A stretch of DNA of 64,000 bases from Blochmannia endosymbiont of Camponotus sp. C-003 (GCF_023585685.1 NZ_CP097764.1:372001-436000), one strand, 5' to 3'; positions 22,030 through 32,681 are shown, numbered from the stretch's first letter. Numbers and translations: made by a program. The notes: generated by a model not told the origin, from the letters alone.

Positions 22030-22335
22030 TTACCAACTAGCTTTTCTTAAACCAGGTATTTCGCCGCGCATGGCAGCTTCACGTACTTTCATACGGCATA
22101 ATCCAAATTTTCTTAAAAAAGCATGAGGACGTCCAGTATGTCGGCAACGATTACGTTGTCTAGATGGGCTAGAATCGCGTGGTAAAGTTTGTAATTTTAG
22201 AACAGCATTCCAACGTGCCTCGTTAGGAATGCTGTTATTAATAATGATTTTTTTTAGAGAAATACGTTGTGTATAATATTTATTAACTAATTTTAAGCGC
22301 TTTATTTCGCGTGCCTTTACAGATTCCTTGGTCAT
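22030..22335 (-). CDS. rpsN: Small ribosomal subunit protein uS14
   Basis: 101 residues, the same as E. coli. It is the zinc-free long form: no CxxC pairs, with [20 protein letters not shown] and the conserved end [13 protein letters not shown]. Placed between rplE and rpsH as usual. Confidence 0.98.
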   Translation of the reverse strand: MTKESVKAREIKRLKLVNKYYTQRISLKKIIINNSIPNEARWNAVLKLQTLPRDSSPSRQRNRCRHTGRPHAFLRKFGLCRMKVREAAMRGEIPGLRKASW

Positions 22336-22369
22336 GATAAATGCTCTCCTTTTATTTGAAGTAACACGA

Positions 22370-22909
22370 TTATTTTCTAAATGGAAATCGAAATGCAGTT
22401 AGTAAAGCATGCGCTTCATTATCAGAAACGGAGTTAGTAGTAATAGTGATATCCATTCCTCGTATATTATCCACAGTATCATAATCAATTTCTGGAAAGA
22501 TAATTTGCTCATGAATTCCAATACTATAATTACCATGTCCATCAAAAGATTTAATAGATAACCCACGAAAATCACGAATACGAGGCATAGCAATGCAAAT
22601 AAATCTTTCCAGAAATTCCCACATACGTGAACCTCGTAAAGTTACCTTGCATCCGATTGGTTGACCTTGACGAATTTTAAAACTAGCGATAGATTTGCGT
22701 GCTGTGGTGATGACTGGTTTTTGTCCTGAAATTACCATTAAATCTTCTACTGATTGTTCCAAAATCTTTTTATTAGTAACAGATTTGCCTACTCCCATAT
22801 TAATAGTAATTTTTTTAATTTTAGGTACTTGCATAATAGATCGATAATTAAATTTTTGCATTAAATTTTTTGTTATATTATTTTTATAATCATCATATAA
22901 TTTAGTCAT
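22370..22909 (-). CDS. rplE: Large ribosomal subunit protein uL5
   Basis: 5S rRNA/P-site tRNA contact protein, 179 residues, the same as E. coli. [52 protein letters not shown] and [17 protein letters not shown] are all family blocks. 12 bases after rplX. Confidence 0.98.
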   Translation of the reverse strand: MTKLYDDYKNNITKNLMQKFNYRSIMQVPKIKKITINMGVGKSVTNKKILEQSVEDLMVISGQKPVITTARKSIASFKIRQGQPIGCKVTLRGSRMWEFLERFICIAMPRIRDFRGLSIKSFDGHGNYSIGIHEQIIFPEIDYDTVDNIRGMDITITTNSVSDNEAHALLTAFRFPFRK

Positions 22910-22921
22910 ATACTATTCCAA

Positions 22922-23242
22922 TCATTTAACTATATCTCCATTAGACTTAAAGATACGTATTTTTTTGCCATTTTGTATTGTAAAGCCTACACGATCTGCT
23001 TTATTTAAAGTGCTATTAAATATAGCAATGTTAGATAAATCAATGGATGCTTCTTTTTTAATAATGCCTCCTGGTTGATTTTTATTGGGAATAGGTTTTT
23101 GATGTTTTTTCACTAAATTTATTCCTGTTACTATAACTTTCCCTTTATTATAAAAAACATACTTTACTTTTCCCCTTTTTCCCTTATCTTTTCCATTTAA
23201 TATAATAACTTCATCGTTACGTTTAATTTTAGCTGCTGCCAT
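22922..23242 (-). CDS. rplX: Large ribosomal subunit protein uL24
   Basis: Assembly-initiating 50S protein, 106 residues (E. coli 104). The KOW motif spans [20 protein letters not shown], followed by [20 protein letters not shown]. 16 bases after rplN. Confidence 0.97.
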   Translation of the reverse strand: MAAAKIKRNDEVIILNGKDKGKRGKVKYVFYNKGKVIVTGINLVKKHQKPIPNKNQPGGIIKKEASIDLSNIAIFNSTLNKADRVGFTIQNGKKIRIFKSNGDIVK

Positions 23243-23258
23243 ATATATAATACTCCCA

Positions 23259-23630
23259 TCAAAGTACTTCGGGGGCTAGAGAAATAATCTTCATAAATTT
23301 TTCATTACGTAATTCACGAGTTACTGGACCAAAAACACGTGTGCCTATAGGTTGGATATTGGTGTCATTTAATAATACACAGGCATTATTATCGAACCTA
23401 ATAATAGATCCATCTAGGCGGCGTACACCTTTTTTCGTACGTACTACAACAGCTTTTAATACATCACCTTTTTTCACTTTAGCACGTGGTATTGCTTCTT
23501 TAATAGTAACTTTAATTACATCTCCTATATTGGCATAACGACGACCAGATCCTCCTAACACTTTAATACACATTGCGTATCGTGCTCCAGAGTTGTCGGC
23601 AACATTTAAAACAGTGCGTTCTTGAATCAC
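23259..23630 (-). CDS. rplN: Large ribosomal subunit protein uL14
   Basis: 123 residues, the same as E. coli. The start is a GTG at 23630 preceded by GGAG at 7 bases: [20 protein letters not shown] matches E. coli [20 protein letters not shown]. The signature region [20 protein letters not shown] is present. First gene of the spc operon. The 100 bases to rpsQ probably hold the spc promoter. Confidence 0.97.
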   Translation of the reverse strand: MIQERTVLNVADNSGARYAMCIKVLGGSGRRYANIGDVIKVTIKEAIPRAKVKKGDVLKAVVVRTKKGVRRLDGSIIRFDNNACVLLNDTNIQPIGTRVFGPVTRELRNEKFMKIISLAPEVL

Positions 23631-23730
23631 ACAATTACTCCATAGTAGTAATAAAATTTAAATTATTAAAAGATACATTATATATAATATGTATATATTC
23701 TTTGATTTATTAGTTATAACTAAAAGTTTA

Positions 23731-24012
23731 TCATTCATTCGTATGATTATTATTTTTTAATAAATTAGATTTTTTGATAACAGAAGTTAGTACCCAAGAT
23801 TTTGTTTTAGAAATCGGACGGCATTCTTGTATTTCAACAAGATCTCCCATATTACTCTCGTTGTTAGGGTCATGTACATGCAGTTTGGTAGTACGTTTAA
23901 TAAATTTTTCATATGTTGAATGCTTAATTAATCTTTCTATGGAGACAACAACAGATTTGTTCATTTTTTTATTATATACACGCCCTAGTAGGATACGAAT
24001 CCTATTGCTCAT
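23731..24012 (-). CDS. rpsQ: Small ribosomal subunit protein uS17
   Basis: 93 residues (E. coli 84). The OB-fold core shows [20 protein letters not shown] and [20 protein letters not shown], then [11 protein letters not shown]. The extra length is a lysine/asparagine-rich C-terminal tail. Strong AAGGAGA Shine-Dalgarno. Last gene of the S10 operon. Confidence 0.97.
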   Translation of the reverse strand: MSNRIRILLGRVYNKKMNKSVVVSIERLIKHSTYEKFIKRTTKLHVHDPNNESNMGDLVEIQECRPISKTKSWVLTSVIKKSNLLKNNNHTNE

Positions 24013-24027
24013 AGAATAGTCTCCTTT

Positions 24028-24234
24028 TCATACTTTTTTATTATTAGCTAAATAATTTTTGATAGACGCTATATGGCGACGTACTTTTTTTAATAAATGT
24101 AACTGTTTTAATTGACCTGCTTTTGATTGTATACGTAAATTAAAATATTCACGTAATGCTTTTATTAACTCTGACTGAAGTGATATAACAGTGTTATTTT
24201 TTTTTTGATTTAATGATTTTATGATGTTATTCAT
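24028..24234 (-). CDS. rpmC: Large ribosomal subunit protein uL29
   Basis: 68 residues (E. coli 63). The core LIKALREYFNLRIQSKAGQL and LHLLKKVRRHIASIKNYL align with E. coli [20 protein letters not shown] and SHLLKQVRRDVARVKTLL. The N terminus is divergent and contains a run of ten A in the coding strand (24197-24206). The ATG overlaps the rplP stop by one base (TAATG), indicating translational coupling. Confidence 0.95.
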   Translation of the reverse strand: MNNIIKSLNQKKNNTVISLQSELIKALREYFNLRIQSKAGQLKQLHLLKKVRRHIASIKNYLANNKKV

Positions 24235-24638
24235 TATTTTCCTATTAAAATAGTTTTAACTGGTAATTTTGATGCACCTAATTTAAAAGCGTTGTATGCT
24301 AGTTCTTTTGGCACTCCATTTATTTCATATAATATTTTGCCTGGTTGTACTAAAGCCACCCAATATTCTACATTACCTTTTCCTTTTCCCATGCGTACTT
24401 CGAGGGGTTTTTTGGTAATAGGTTTGTCTGGAAATACACGAATCCATATTTTTCCTTGACGTTTTACAGCGTGACTTATAGCACGTCGTGCTGCTTCAAT
24501 TTGACAAGATTTTAACCGTCCGCGACTAATAGCTTTTAAAGCAAATTGACCAAAGCTAATATTGTCGTTTACTTTTGTTCCCCGGTTACGCCCTTTATGC
24601 ATTTTACGAAATTTTGTGCGACTTGGTTGCAGAAGCAT
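24234..24638 (-). CDS. rplP: Large ribosomal subunit protein uL16
   Basis: 134 residues (E. coli 136). [20 protein letters not shown] at the start, [38 protein letters not shown] and [11 protein letters not shown] are diagnostic. 11 bases after rpsC. Confidence 0.98.
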   Translation of the reverse strand: MLLQPSRTKFRKMHKGRNRGTKVNDNISFGQFALKAISRGRLKSCQIEAARRAISHAVKRQGKIWIRVFPDKPITKKPLEVRMGKGKGNVEYWVALVQPGKILYEINGVPKELAYNAFKLGASKLPVKTILIGK

Positions 24639-24649
24639 CGTGCTATCCT

Positions 24650-25357
24650 TTATACGCGAGTTTTGTGTTTTTTCTTGACAGAATTATTCATCGTTTGATC
24701 CCCTGAATGCAGGGTATTCAGTAATATGTCTCCTAAAATTTCCCCCTTAAACACCCATACTTTAATTCCGATTACACCGTACGTAGTACGTGCTTCTGAA
24801 AGACTATAATCAATATCAGCACGTAAAGTATGCAATGGAACCCGGCCTTCTCTATACCATTCAGTACGAGCAATCTCAGCCCCGCTTAGTCTTCCACTGA
24901 CTTCTACTTTAATACCTTTAGCTCCTAAACGCATAGCACTTTGTACAACACGTTTCATTGCTCTCCTAAATACTACTCTACGTTCTAATTGGGATGCGAT
25001 GTTATCAGCTAACAGCTTGGCATCTAATTCTGGTTTTCGAACTTCAGCGATATTAAGTTGCGTTGGAACACCAGAAATTTTTGCTATATTTTTACGTAAT
25101 TTTTCAATATCTTCCCCTTTTTTTCCAATTATAAGACCAGGCCTAGCTGTATAAACGGTTACTCTTATACTTTTGGCAGGGCGCTCAATAATTATACGGG
25201 ATACCAAAGCTTTCGAAAGTTTTTGCATCAAAAACTGACGTACTTTAAAATCATTGCCTAAATTATCAGAAAAATCTTTGTTATTTGCGTACCAGGTAGA
25301 ATGCCACGTCTTGGTAATACCCAAACGCACACCATTCGGATGTACCTTTTGACCCAT
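24650..25357 (-). CDS. rpsC: Small ribosomal subunit protein uS3
   Basis: mRNA-entry channel protein with helicase role, 235 residues (E. coli 233). [20 protein letters not shown], the KH domain motif [17 protein letters not shown], and the C-terminal [20 protein letters not shown] and [20 protein letters not shown] are present. Confidence 0.98.
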   Translation of the reverse strand: MGQKVHPNGVRLGITKTWHSTWYANNKDFSDNLGNDFKVRQFLMQKLSKALVSRIIIERPAKSIRVTVYTARPGLIIGKKGEDIEKLRKNIAKISGVPTQLNIAEVRKPELDAKLLADNIASQLERRVVFRRAMKRVVQSAMRLGAKGIKVEVSGRLSGAEIARTEWYREGRVPLHTLRADIDYSLSEARTTYGVIGIKVWVFKGEILGDILLNTLHSGDQTMNNSVKKKHKTRV

Positions 25358-25393
25358 TTTTAAATGCTCCGTTCGTTTAAATATAATCTTTTT

Positions 25394-25723
25394 TTAATTA
25401 GATACTACTATAGTAAGATGACTTGTTCGTTTCATGATCTTATCTGATCGTCCTTTAGCACGCGGCATAATTCTTTTAATAGTAGGACCGTTGTCGACAA
25501 AAATTTTAATAATTTTTAAATTATTAATATCTAGATTGTCGTTATGTTCCGCATTAGCAATAGCAGATTCTAAGGTCTTTTTTACTAACTCGGCAGATTT
25601 TTTGTTGGTATACTTCAAGATATCAAGTGCCTGAGATACTTTTTTCCCTCTTACTGTATTCGCTACTAAACGAAGTTTTTGAGCAGAAGAACGAATATAA
25701 CGACATCTAGCAATTGTTTCCAT
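25394..25723 (-). CDS. rplV: Large ribosomal subunit protein uL22
   Basis: Lines the peptide exit tunnel. 109 residues from ATG 25723 (E. coli 110): [20 protein letters not shown] matches [20 protein letters not shown]-type starts, and AGAGGAT lies upstream. An in-frame extension to 25747 is not supported. The end includes [20 protein letters not shown]. Confidence 0.97.
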   Translation of the reverse strand: METIARCRYIRSSAQKLRLVANTVRGKKVSQALDILKYTNKKSAELVKKTLESAIANAEHNDNLDINNLKIIKIFVDNGPTIKRIMPRAKGRSDKIMKRTSHLTIVVSN

Positions 25724-25774
25724 ACCAAAATATCCTCTATAGCACATCTTATTTTTAAGATCATAAACATATCT

Positions 25775-26056
25775 TTAATAATGTTTTTTTATTTTCTTAT
25801 CAACTGAATGACCACGATACGTACGAGTTGGAGCGAATTCACCTAATTTATGTCCAACCATTTCATCTGAAATGAATATGGGTATATGCTGCCGTCCATT
25901 ATGTACTGATACGGTTAACCCAATCATTCTTGGGAATATTGTTGATCGCCGTGACCAAGTCTTAATAGGTTTTTTATCACCTGTTTCTATTGCTTTTTCT
26001 ACTTTTTTTAGAAGATGCAAGTCAATAAATGGTCCTTTCTTAATAGAACGTGACAT
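25775..26056 (-). CDS. rpsS: Small ribosomal subunit protein uS19
   Basis: 93 residues (E. coli 92) starting [20 protein letters not shown] at ATG 26056. The open frame extends 51 codons upstream through rplB's 3' end, but that part is not S19. [20 protein letters not shown] and the end [14 protein letters not shown] are diagnostic. Confidence 0.97.
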   Translation of the reverse strand: MSRSIKKGPFIDLHLLKKVEKAIETGDKKPIKTWSRRSTIFPRMIGLTVSVHNGRQHIPIFISDEMVGHKLGEFAPTRTYRGHSVDKKIKKHY

Positions 26057-26081
26057 ACACAGTTTCCCAATTTTCAAAATT

Positions 26082-26909
26082 TTATTTATTACGATGAGAC
26101 AATATAAACTTATTGGTACGTTTATTACTACGGGTTTTTTTTCCTTTGGTTTGCATTCCCCAAGGAGACACAGGATGTTTACCAAAATTTTTTCCTTCTC
26201 CTCCTCCATGAGGGTGATCGATTGGATTCATAGCTGTTCCACGGACAGTAGGGCGAGTTCCGCGCCATCTATTGGACCCAGCTTTACCTAACATGCGTAA
26301 CATATGTTCAGAATTACCAACTTCTCCTACGGTCGCTCGACACTCACAGCGAATTTTGCGTATCTCACCAGATCGCAAACGAAGTATCATATATTTTCCA
26401 TCACGTGCTACAATTTGTATGTAAGATCCTGCGGATCGGGCTAATTGACCACCTTTTCCTGGTTTCATTTCTACATTATGGATAGTAGATCCGATCGGAA
26501 TATTACTCATAGGTAAAGCATTGCCTGGTTTGATTGGAACATTTGTCCCAGAACTTACAAAATCTCCTATTTTTACATCTTTTGGCGCTAAAATATAACG
26601 ATATTCCCCATCTCTATATGAAAGCAATGCTATATTTGCTGAACGATTTGGATCATATTCTAAACGTTTTATCACAGCGGAAACCCCATCCTTGTTACGT
26701 TTGAAATCAATTACTCTATAACGTCTTTTATGTCCTCCTCCTATATGTCGCACAGTGATACGACCGTAATTGTTACGTCCACCTGATTTGTTATTAGATT
26801 TATTGGATAATAGCGAAGAAAAAGGATTCCCTTTATATAGATCATAGTTTACTAATTTATGTACATGACGTCTACCTGGAGAGGTTGGATTGCATTTAAT
26901 AATAGGCAT
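26082..26909 (-). CDS. rplB: Large ribosomal subunit protein uL2
   Basis: Peptidyl-transferase-centre protein, 275 residues (E. coli 273). Contains [19 protein letters not shown], the RNA-binding [36 protein letters not shown] and the critical [20 protein letters not shown] with its conserved His. 25 bases before rpsS. Confidence 0.98.
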   Translation of the reverse strand: MPIIKCNPTSPGRRHVHKLVNYDLYKGNPFSSLLSNKSNNKSGGRNNYGRITVRHIGGGHKRRYRVIDFKRNKDGVSAVIKRLEYDPNRSANIALLSYRDGEYRYILAPKDVKIGDFVSSGTNVPIKPGNALPMSNIPIGSTIHNVEMKPGKGGQLARSAGSYIQIVARDGKYMILRLRSGEIRKIRCECRATVGEVGNSEHMLRMLGKAGSNRWRGTRPTVRGTAMNPIDHPHGGGEGKNFGKHPVSPWGMQTKGKKTRSNKRTNKFILSHRNK

Positions 26910-26932
26910 CTCTTTTGATCTTCCGTATTTAT

Positions 26933-27235
26933 TTATTCTACCGTATTAATAAAATCTATTTTTTGGCCTTTTTCTAAAATAACATATGCTTTTTTCCAGT
27001 CACTACGACAACCAATTTTATTAGCTGTTCTTTTAGATTTCCCTGGTACTATTATAGTGTTTATGGTATCTACTTTCACGGAAAACAACATACTAATAGC
27101 ATTTTTAATATCTGATTTAGTTGCATATTTTACTACTTTAAAAGAAACAGTATTCTGTCGTTCTAATGTAATAGATGTTTTTTCTGAGATATGTGTAGAT
27201 CTCAGTATTTTTAATAAACGCTCTTGATAAATCAT
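26933..27235 (-). CDS. rplW: Large ribosomal subunit protein uL23
   Basis: Exit-tunnel protein that docks trigger factor and SRP. 100 residues, the same as E. coli. [19 protein letters not shown] and [20 protein letters not shown] are the family blocks. Its ATG overlaps the rplD stop by four bases (ATGA). Confidence 0.97.
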   Translation of the reverse strand: MIYQERLLKILRSTHISEKTSITLERQNTVSFKVVKYATKSDIKNAISMLFSVKVDTINTIIVPGKSKRTANKIGCRSDWKKAYVILEKGQKIDFINTVE

Positions 27236-27867
27236 ATTAATTTTTTCTCAATTTTTTTGATAACGTTATCAGCAATTAAAGTAATATTAAAATTTATTAA
27301 ACTTACTGGATCTATATGTGCTATGGTGCGCACCTCTATTTTGTAAGCGTTGCGCGATGCTAAAACTAGATTTTTATCCAAAAAATCGGTAAATATCAAT
27401 ATACTACTTTTTTTTGATGTTATTTTTCTTAATTTTTCTAAGAATAATTTAGTTTTTGGTTCTCTTATGAATAAATTTTTTACTAAAAATAAACGATTAT
27501 CACAAACTAATTTAGATAAAATGCTTTTTATTGCCCCTCTATACATTTTTTTATTTATTTTTTGAGTATATAGTTTAGGTTTAGCCGCGAAAGTTACTCC
27601 GCCAGAGCGCCAAATGGGACTTTTTACCGATCCAGAACGCGCGCGGCCGGTACCTTTTTGTCGCCAAGGTTTTTTATTAGAACCCGAAACTTCCGATCGA
27701 CTCTTTTGAGACCGAGTACCTTGACGAGAATTAGTTAAATAAGTAGAAATCACTTGATGTATTAAATCTGGATTAAAAGGGTATTTAAATATTTCATCAG
27801 ATACAGAAAATTTATTTGAATCTGGCATACTTACTTCTGTTGTAAAATCTCTGATGTCTAATTCCAT
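27232..27867 (-). CDS. rplD: Large ribosomal subunit protein uL4
   Basis: 211 residues (E. coli 201); in E. coli L4 also represses its own S10 operon. The tunnel loop is [33 protein letters not shown] in two blocks, then [15 protein letters not shown]. The N terminus ([17 protein letters not shown]) carries extra residues relative to E. coli. It begins directly after the rplC stop with no gap. Confidence 0.97.
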   Translation of the reverse strand: MELDIRDFTTEVSMPDSNKFSVSDEIFKYPFNPDLIHQVISTYLTNSRQGTRSQKSRSEVSGSNKKPWRQKGTGRARSGSVKSPIWRSGGVTFAAKPKLYTQKINKKMYRGAIKSILSKLVCDNRLFLVKNLFIREPKTKLFLEKLRKITSKKSSILIFTDFLDKNLVLASRNAYKIEVRTIAHIDPVSLINFNITLIADNVIKKIEKKLI

Positions 27868-28518
27868 TTAAATTTTCTCTTTCGTATTTATTTTAACAGA
27901 TTTTTTTATAGATAAATTACCACCGATTATTCCTGGAACAGCACCTTTAACCAATAATAAATTAAGTTTTACATCAACATTAATAACATCTAAATTTTGT
28001 ACTGTAATTTTATAATTTCCTAATTGTCCTGCCATTTTTTTGCCTTTAAATACTTTACCAGGAGTTTGATTTTGACCGATAGATCCAGGAGCTCTATGTG
28101 ATAATGAATTACCATGACTTGCATCTTGCATATGAAAATTCCAACGTTTTATTGTGCCCGAAAACCCCTTTCCCTTAGAAATTCCTGTAATGTCAACCTT
28201 TTTAACATCTGTAAAAATCTGTATACTTATAATATCACCCACTGAGATATCTTGTATTTCTTTTTCGCAACGAAACTCCCACAAACCCCGGCCAGCATCA
28301 GTTCCTGACTTTATCATATGCCCTGCTTCTGGTTTATTGATATGTTTAAAGTTTTTAACGCCAGTAGTTACTTGAATTGCACAATACCCATCTTTTTCGA
28401 TTTTTTTTATTTGTGTTACACGATGTGGTGTTATTTTAATCATAGTTACAGGGATAGATACTCCATCTTGATTAAATACACGAGTCATACCCAATTTTTG
28501 ACCAATTAAACCTTGCAT
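27868..28518 (-). CDS. rplC: Large ribosomal subunit protein uL3
   Basis: 216 residues from ATG 28518 (E. coli 209): [20 protein letters not shown] matches [20 protein letters not shown]. An upstream in-frame TTG at 28533 sits too close to the GAGAGG Shine-Dalgarno. Diagnostic blocks include [19 protein letters not shown] and [20 protein letters not shown] with the methylated Gln site. The end is slightly extended and Lys-rich. Confidence 0.97.
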   Translation of the reverse strand: MQGLIGQKLGMTRVFNQDGVSIPVTMIKITPHRVTQIKKIEKDGYCAIQVTTGVKNFKHINKPEAGHMIKSGTDAGRGLWEFRCEKEIQDISVGDIISIQIFTDVKKVDITGISKGKGFSGTIKRWNFHMQDASHGNSLSHRAPGSIGQNQTPGKVFKGKKMAGQLGNYKITVQNLDVINVDVKLNLLLVKGAVPGIIGGNLSIKKSVKINTKEKI

Positions 28519-28633
28519 AATATTGGAATACAACCTCTCTATTCTTTTAGTATAAAAATTATTAATTCTATTATTTCACACATAGTACACAAATGAATAC
28601 CTATGATAGGTGCCATTATCATTCTATATGATA

Positions 28634-29254
<621 letters not shown>

Positions 29255-29725
29255 TTATTTTTTTAACTGTGATTGTATGTAATTATGCATACCAATTTTT
29301 ATCATGAGATTTAATTCTGTTTCTAGAAAATCAATGTGCTTTTCTTCTTCTTTAAGAATCTGTGTCATTATATCTTTAGATACATAATCTTGTACTGAAT
29401 CAGCGTATTTGATGCCTTTGCGTAAATTTTCAATACTGTGAAATTCCAAATTAAGGTCAGAGCGCAGAATATCTTCAACATTTTTTTTAATGTTTAATGG
29501 ATCAAATTTCCTTAAGGTAGGCGTACCTTCTAAAAATAAAATACGTTTTGCATAAAGATCTGCATGACCTAATTCATCCGCATATTCTTGATATTCTATC
29601 TTGTTAAGACGCTTTAATCCCCAGTGTTCAAAAATTTTAGAATGTAAAAAATATTGGTTTACAGCAATCAACTCGTCGCTTAATAAATTATTAAGATGGA
29701 CAATAATGTGATCATCTCCTTTCAT
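29255..29725 (-). CDS. bfr: Bacterioferritin (haem-ligand Met replaced)
   Basis: 24-mer iron-storage ferritin, 156 residues (E. coli 158). It starts MKGDDHIIVHLNNLLSDEL, parallel to E. coli. All six di-iron ferroxidase ligands are present by position: Glu18, Glu51, His54, Glu94, Glu127, His130. In E. coli Met52 from two subunits binds the haem; here residue 52 is Leu (DELGHAD against DEMKHAD), so the intersubunit haem is probably not bound. The reductase gene bfd, next to bfr in E. coli, is absent here. AGGAGAT precedes the ATG. Confidence 0.95.
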   Translation of the reverse strand: MKGDDHIIVHLNNLLSDELIAVNQYFLHSKIFEHWGLKRLNKIEYQEYADELGHADLYAKRILFLEGTPTLRKFDPLNIKKNVEDILRSDLNLEFHSIENLRKGIKYADSVQDYVSKDIMTQILKEEEKHIDFLETELNLMIKIGMHNYIQSQLKK

Positions 29726-29862
29726 AACATCTCCTAAATATGTATCTATGTATATTGTATTTTATGAATTTTTAATTATAAATTAAATATTCTAAAAATT
29801 ATAACCAGTAACCAGTATTTAATCATATTTGTCTTTTTTATTGAAAAAGTTATAAGATTTGC

Positions 29863-29938
29863 TGGTGCTGATAAGCAGATTCGAACTGCTGACCTCACCC
29901 TTACCAAGGGTGTGCTCTACCTTCTGAGCTATATCAGC
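29863..29938 (-). tRNA. thrT: tRNA-Thr(GGU)
   Basis: Complete cloverleaf: acceptor GCTGATA/TATCAGC, anticodon stem ACCCT/AGGGT around GGT, T-arm GCAGTTCGAATCTGC. The 3' CCA is encoded, unlike the other six tRNA genes in this window. Last of the thrU-tyrU-glyT-thrT cluster; in E. coli tufB follows, here bfr does. Confidence 0.96.
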
Positions 29939-29957
29939 ATAGTTCTGAGCTATATCA
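29922..29957. repeat. Short direct duplication of the thrT 5' segment
   Basis: The 15 bases TTCTGAGCTATATCA (complement of the tRNA D-arm and acceptor side) occur at 29922-29936 inside thrT and again at 29943-29957 in the spacer to glyT, with a 21-base period. The copy cannot fold as a tRNA on its own. Confidence 0.7.
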
Positions 29958-29962
29958 CATAA

Positions 29963-30034
29963 AGTGGACAGTGGGAATTGAACCCACATCATCAGCTTGG
30001 AAGGTTGAGGTAATAACCATTATACGATGCCCAC
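29963..30034 (-). tRNA. glyT: tRNA-Gly(UCC)
   Basis: Cloverleaf matches E. coli glyT closely: GTGGGCATCGTATAATGG at the 5' end, anticodon TCC within CCTTCCAAGC, T-arm GGGTTCAATTCCC. The acceptor stem has one G-U pair. CCA is not encoded (TTTA follows). Decodes GGA/GGG. Confidence 0.95.
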
Positions 30035-30120
30035 TATATATAATTAGAAAATCTATGTTTTTTATATTGTAAATCAATATAACATAAAACTATATTGTTT
30101 GTTTATATCATCATTAATAA

Positions 30121-30202
30121 TGATGGGGGAAGGATTTGAACCTTCGAAGTCTATGACGACAGATTTACAGTCTGCTCCCTTTAGCCACTCGGGAACCCCA
30201 TC
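30121..30202 (-). tRNA. tyrU: tRNA-Tyr(GUA)
   Basis: Long-variable-arm tRNA: GATGGGGTTCCCGAG at the 5' end, anticodon GTA in GACTGTAAATC, variable arm GTCGTCATAGACTTC, acceptor closing with CCCCATC. CCA is not encoded. It is a GUN-anticodon substrate for Tgt (3985-5091). Confidence 0.95.
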
Positions 30203-30217
30203 AAAATACCATAGAGA

Positions 30218-30290
30218 TGCCGGTAAAAGGATTCGAACCTTTGATCTACTGATTACAAATCAGTTGCTCTTCCTATTGAGCTATACCGGC
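30218..30290 (-). tRNA. thrU: tRNA-Thr(UGU)
   Basis: Cloverleaf: acceptor GCCGGTA/TACCGGC, anticodon stem CTGAT/ATCAG around TGT, T-arm AGGTTCGAATCCT. CCA is not encoded. First gene of the cluster; a 9-bp inverted repeat at 30323-30344 lies just upstream of its 5' end. With thrT and thrW it completes the threonine set. Confidence 0.95.
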
Positions 30291-30567
30291 GATCATTTTT
30301 ACATCATTTAATACGAATAACCTATCTTTATTTATATAAAGATATGTTACGAAACAAATCTCATCAAAACTGTTGTGTTTAAAATAAAAAATTATTCAAA
30401 ATATTTGTAAATATATAAACTCATTTTTAATAAAAAATAAAATTATTAATTGTTCTTTCAGAATTTATTATAATACATAATTATAATTAAATCTTTTGTT
30501 TTGATCAAGTATTTACATGAAGTTTAATTCTATAAGATGATCATTTATTAATGATAATAGAAACAAT

Positions 30568-31512
30568 ATGCTACATGTTTCGTCTGTTCCATTTTTAACT
30601 TTCAATCGTAAGGAATGGTCATCTCTTCAAGAGACAATACCGCTAACATTATCTTATAGAGAAATCTTAAATTTAAGGAGAATAAATGCTAATCTTTCTA
30701 TGAATGAAGTAACAGACATTTATTTACCATTATCGAGATTGCTTAATCTATATATTCATTCGTATGTAAAACGACAAAATGTTTTAGAACAATTTTTAAA
30801 CACTCAAAATCGACAACATACGCCGTATGTTATTGGTATTGTTGGTGGTGTTGCTGCAGGGAAAAGCACTACAGCTAAAGTTTTACAAGCGTTACTGAGT
30901 AAATACCCTGAACACCGTGTTGTGGAATTAGTAACAACTGATGGATTTTTGTATTCTAACAAAGTATTAAAGAAACGACGTTTAATGAAAAAAAAAGGTT
31001 TTCCGCAGTCTTATGATATAACTAGTCTAGTAAATTTTATTTCTAAAATTAAATCTGGAGTTAAATCAATAACAATTCCTGTATATTCTCATGTAATATA
31101 TGACATTATTCCTAATGTTCAACAGGTAATTTGCAAACCAGATATTCTTATCTTGGAAGGATTAAATGTTTTACAAACTGATCACAATTATCATTACAAT
31201 TTACCTTGTGTTTTTGTATCTGATTTTGTTGATTTTTCTATTTACGTTGATGCTCCAGAATATTTGCTGCAAGAATGGTATATCGATAGATTTTTAAAAT
31301 TGTGTTACACTACTTTTTATTATCCCGATTCTTATTTTTATCGTTATGCTCAATTATCTGAAAGAAATATGATTTCTATTGCTTCAGAATTATGGACTAA
31401 AATAAATAGAGTTAATTTGCGAGAAAATATTTTACCTACTCGGGAACGGGCAAATTTAATTTTAAGAAAGGGCTTGAATCATATAATAAACAAGATCCAA
31501 TTGAGAAAGTAA
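30568..31512 (+). CDS. coaA: Pantothenate kinase (type I)
   Basis: Committed step of coenzyme A synthesis, in E. coli feedback-inhibited by CoA. 314 residues (E. coli 316). Contains FNRKEWSSL, the P-loop [40 protein letters not shown], the substrate loop [10 protein letters not shown], and ILEGLNVLQ. It is divergent from the tRNA cluster and adjacent to birA-murB, as in E. coli. Confidence 0.97.
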   Translation: MLHVSSVPFLTFNRKEWSSLQETIPLTLSYREILNLRRINANLSMNEVTDIYLPLSRLLNLYIHSYVKRQNVLEQFLNTQNRQHTPYVIGIVGGVAAGKSTTAKVLQALLSKYPEHRVVELVTTDGFLYSNKVLKKRRLMKKKGFPQSYDITSLVNFISKIKSGVKSITIPVYSHVIYDIIPNVQQVICKPDILILEGLNVLQTDHNYHYNLPCVFVSDFVDFSIYVDAPEYLLQEWYIDRFLKLCYTTFYYPDSYFYRYAQLSERNMISIASELWTKINRVNLRENILPTRERANLILRKGLNHIINKIQLRK

Positions 31513-31688
31513 TAAATAATCATAAAACAACAGTTTTACTTTCCGCAATTATTATTAATATATGTTTTGTCATTGAAATGTTTTGGTCCAATTATATTTG
31601 ATGACAATAACCATAGATTTTTAGTTGACCAAATAGTTATTTTATTGATTGATGTCATATAGGCTCAAAATATTTTAAATTAAAAATT

Positions 31689-32552
31689 TTAAAAAAAATT
31701 ATACTTTAAAGATGATGCATAAACAGAAATATTATTTCCCGAGTAACAACACACTGAACTTATTCGATCAACTATTAATGCTCCATGCATGTTTATTCCA
31801 AGCGCTGTACCACATATTGTGCGATCTCCCACTAATAATGTGATTGGTTTATTATATAAATAATCAAAAATCTTCCAATATGCAATAAATGGAGCGAACC
31901 CAAAAATTATAAAATCTTTTAATTTTTTGCGTAATACATTAATAAGCGTTGCCACTAAAATATTGCGATCAAGTACGATGCCAGTATCTATCAGATTAAT
32001 CCAATTTTTACCAATTTTAGTATTTAATGTCGTATCCGTACGTATAGATAAATTAATACCGATACCTATTATTATATGGCTGATATAATCAGTTCTTGTT
32101 ATAATTTCAATTAAAATTCCCGCTAATTTTTTTTCATGAACATATAAATCATTAGGCCATTTAATTTTAATTTGAGATACACCTAAATTCTTTAATATTT
32201 TTGCTACTACAATACTTATCATTAAACTAAATTCAATCATCGTCGGCAGAATTTTATTCCATTTCCAATACATAGATAAGCAAATACTTTCTCCAACAGG
32301 AGCTACCCAAATTTTACCACGTCTTCCTCTCCCTTGTGTTTGGTGTTCCGTGACACAAGCATCCCCTGATTTAAAATATGGAATGTTGTCTATTATATAT
32401 TGATTAGTTGAGTGAACTTTATTTAACACAATTACCCTTCCCTCAGGTAATTGTGTTAAAATCTCAGATTCATTTAGGAAAAGACGAAATGTAGACAAAT
32501 TGTGATCTTCATCGTATCTTAACAAGATTTTCACATCTCCAAAAAAAATCAA
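31689..32552 (-). CDS. birA: Biotin-protein ligase BirA without the DNA-binding domain
   Basis: Attaches biotin to the acetyl-CoA carboxylase carrier. At most 287 residues (E. coli 321). The ligase core is intact: STNQYIID, QTQGRGRRGKIW, IKWPNDLYV, KKLAGILIEI, and the small C-terminal domain (about 225-285). The alignment to E. coli begins near its residue 65, so the N-terminal winged-helix that represses the bio operon is absent, and the 129 bases up to murB are too short to hold it. No ATG exists near the N terminus; candidate starts are TTG 32552, GTG 32534 (GGAG only two bases away) or TTG 32525. Confidence 0.93.
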   Translation of the reverse strand: MIFFGDVKILLRYDEDHNLSTFRLFLNESEILTQLPEGRVIVLNKVHSTNQYIIDNIPYFKSGDACVTEHQTQGRGRRGKIWVAPVGESICLSMYWKWNKILPTMIEFSLMISIVVAKILKNLGVSQIKIKWPNDLYVHEKKLAGILIEIITRTDYISHIIIGIGINLSIRTDTTLNTKIGKNWINLIDTGIVLDRNILVATLINVLRKKLKDFIIFGFAPFIAYWKIFDYLYNKPITLLVGDRTICGTALGINMHGALIVDRISSVCCYSGNNISVYASSLKYNFF

Positions 32553-32681
32553 TCAATATTTACATTGAATTTCATTAAATTTTACTATTCAAATATATTT
32601 ACAATTCTATTGTAAAATGAAAGTATTATAAATAGATCTAATTACAAATTGTTAAAATAACATACATATATTGATTATTTA

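Noticed and set aside
30099..30311. 70-codon plus-strand frame with MGEGFEPSKSMTTDLQ
   Set aside because: It is the antisense of the tRNA-Tyr and tRNA-Thr genes; this peptide is a common spurious translation of those tRNAs.
32625..32655. TATAAT with TTAACA 19 bases away upstream of birA
   Set aside because: Spacing is poor and such matches are frequent by chance at this AT content; birA may simply be read from murB.
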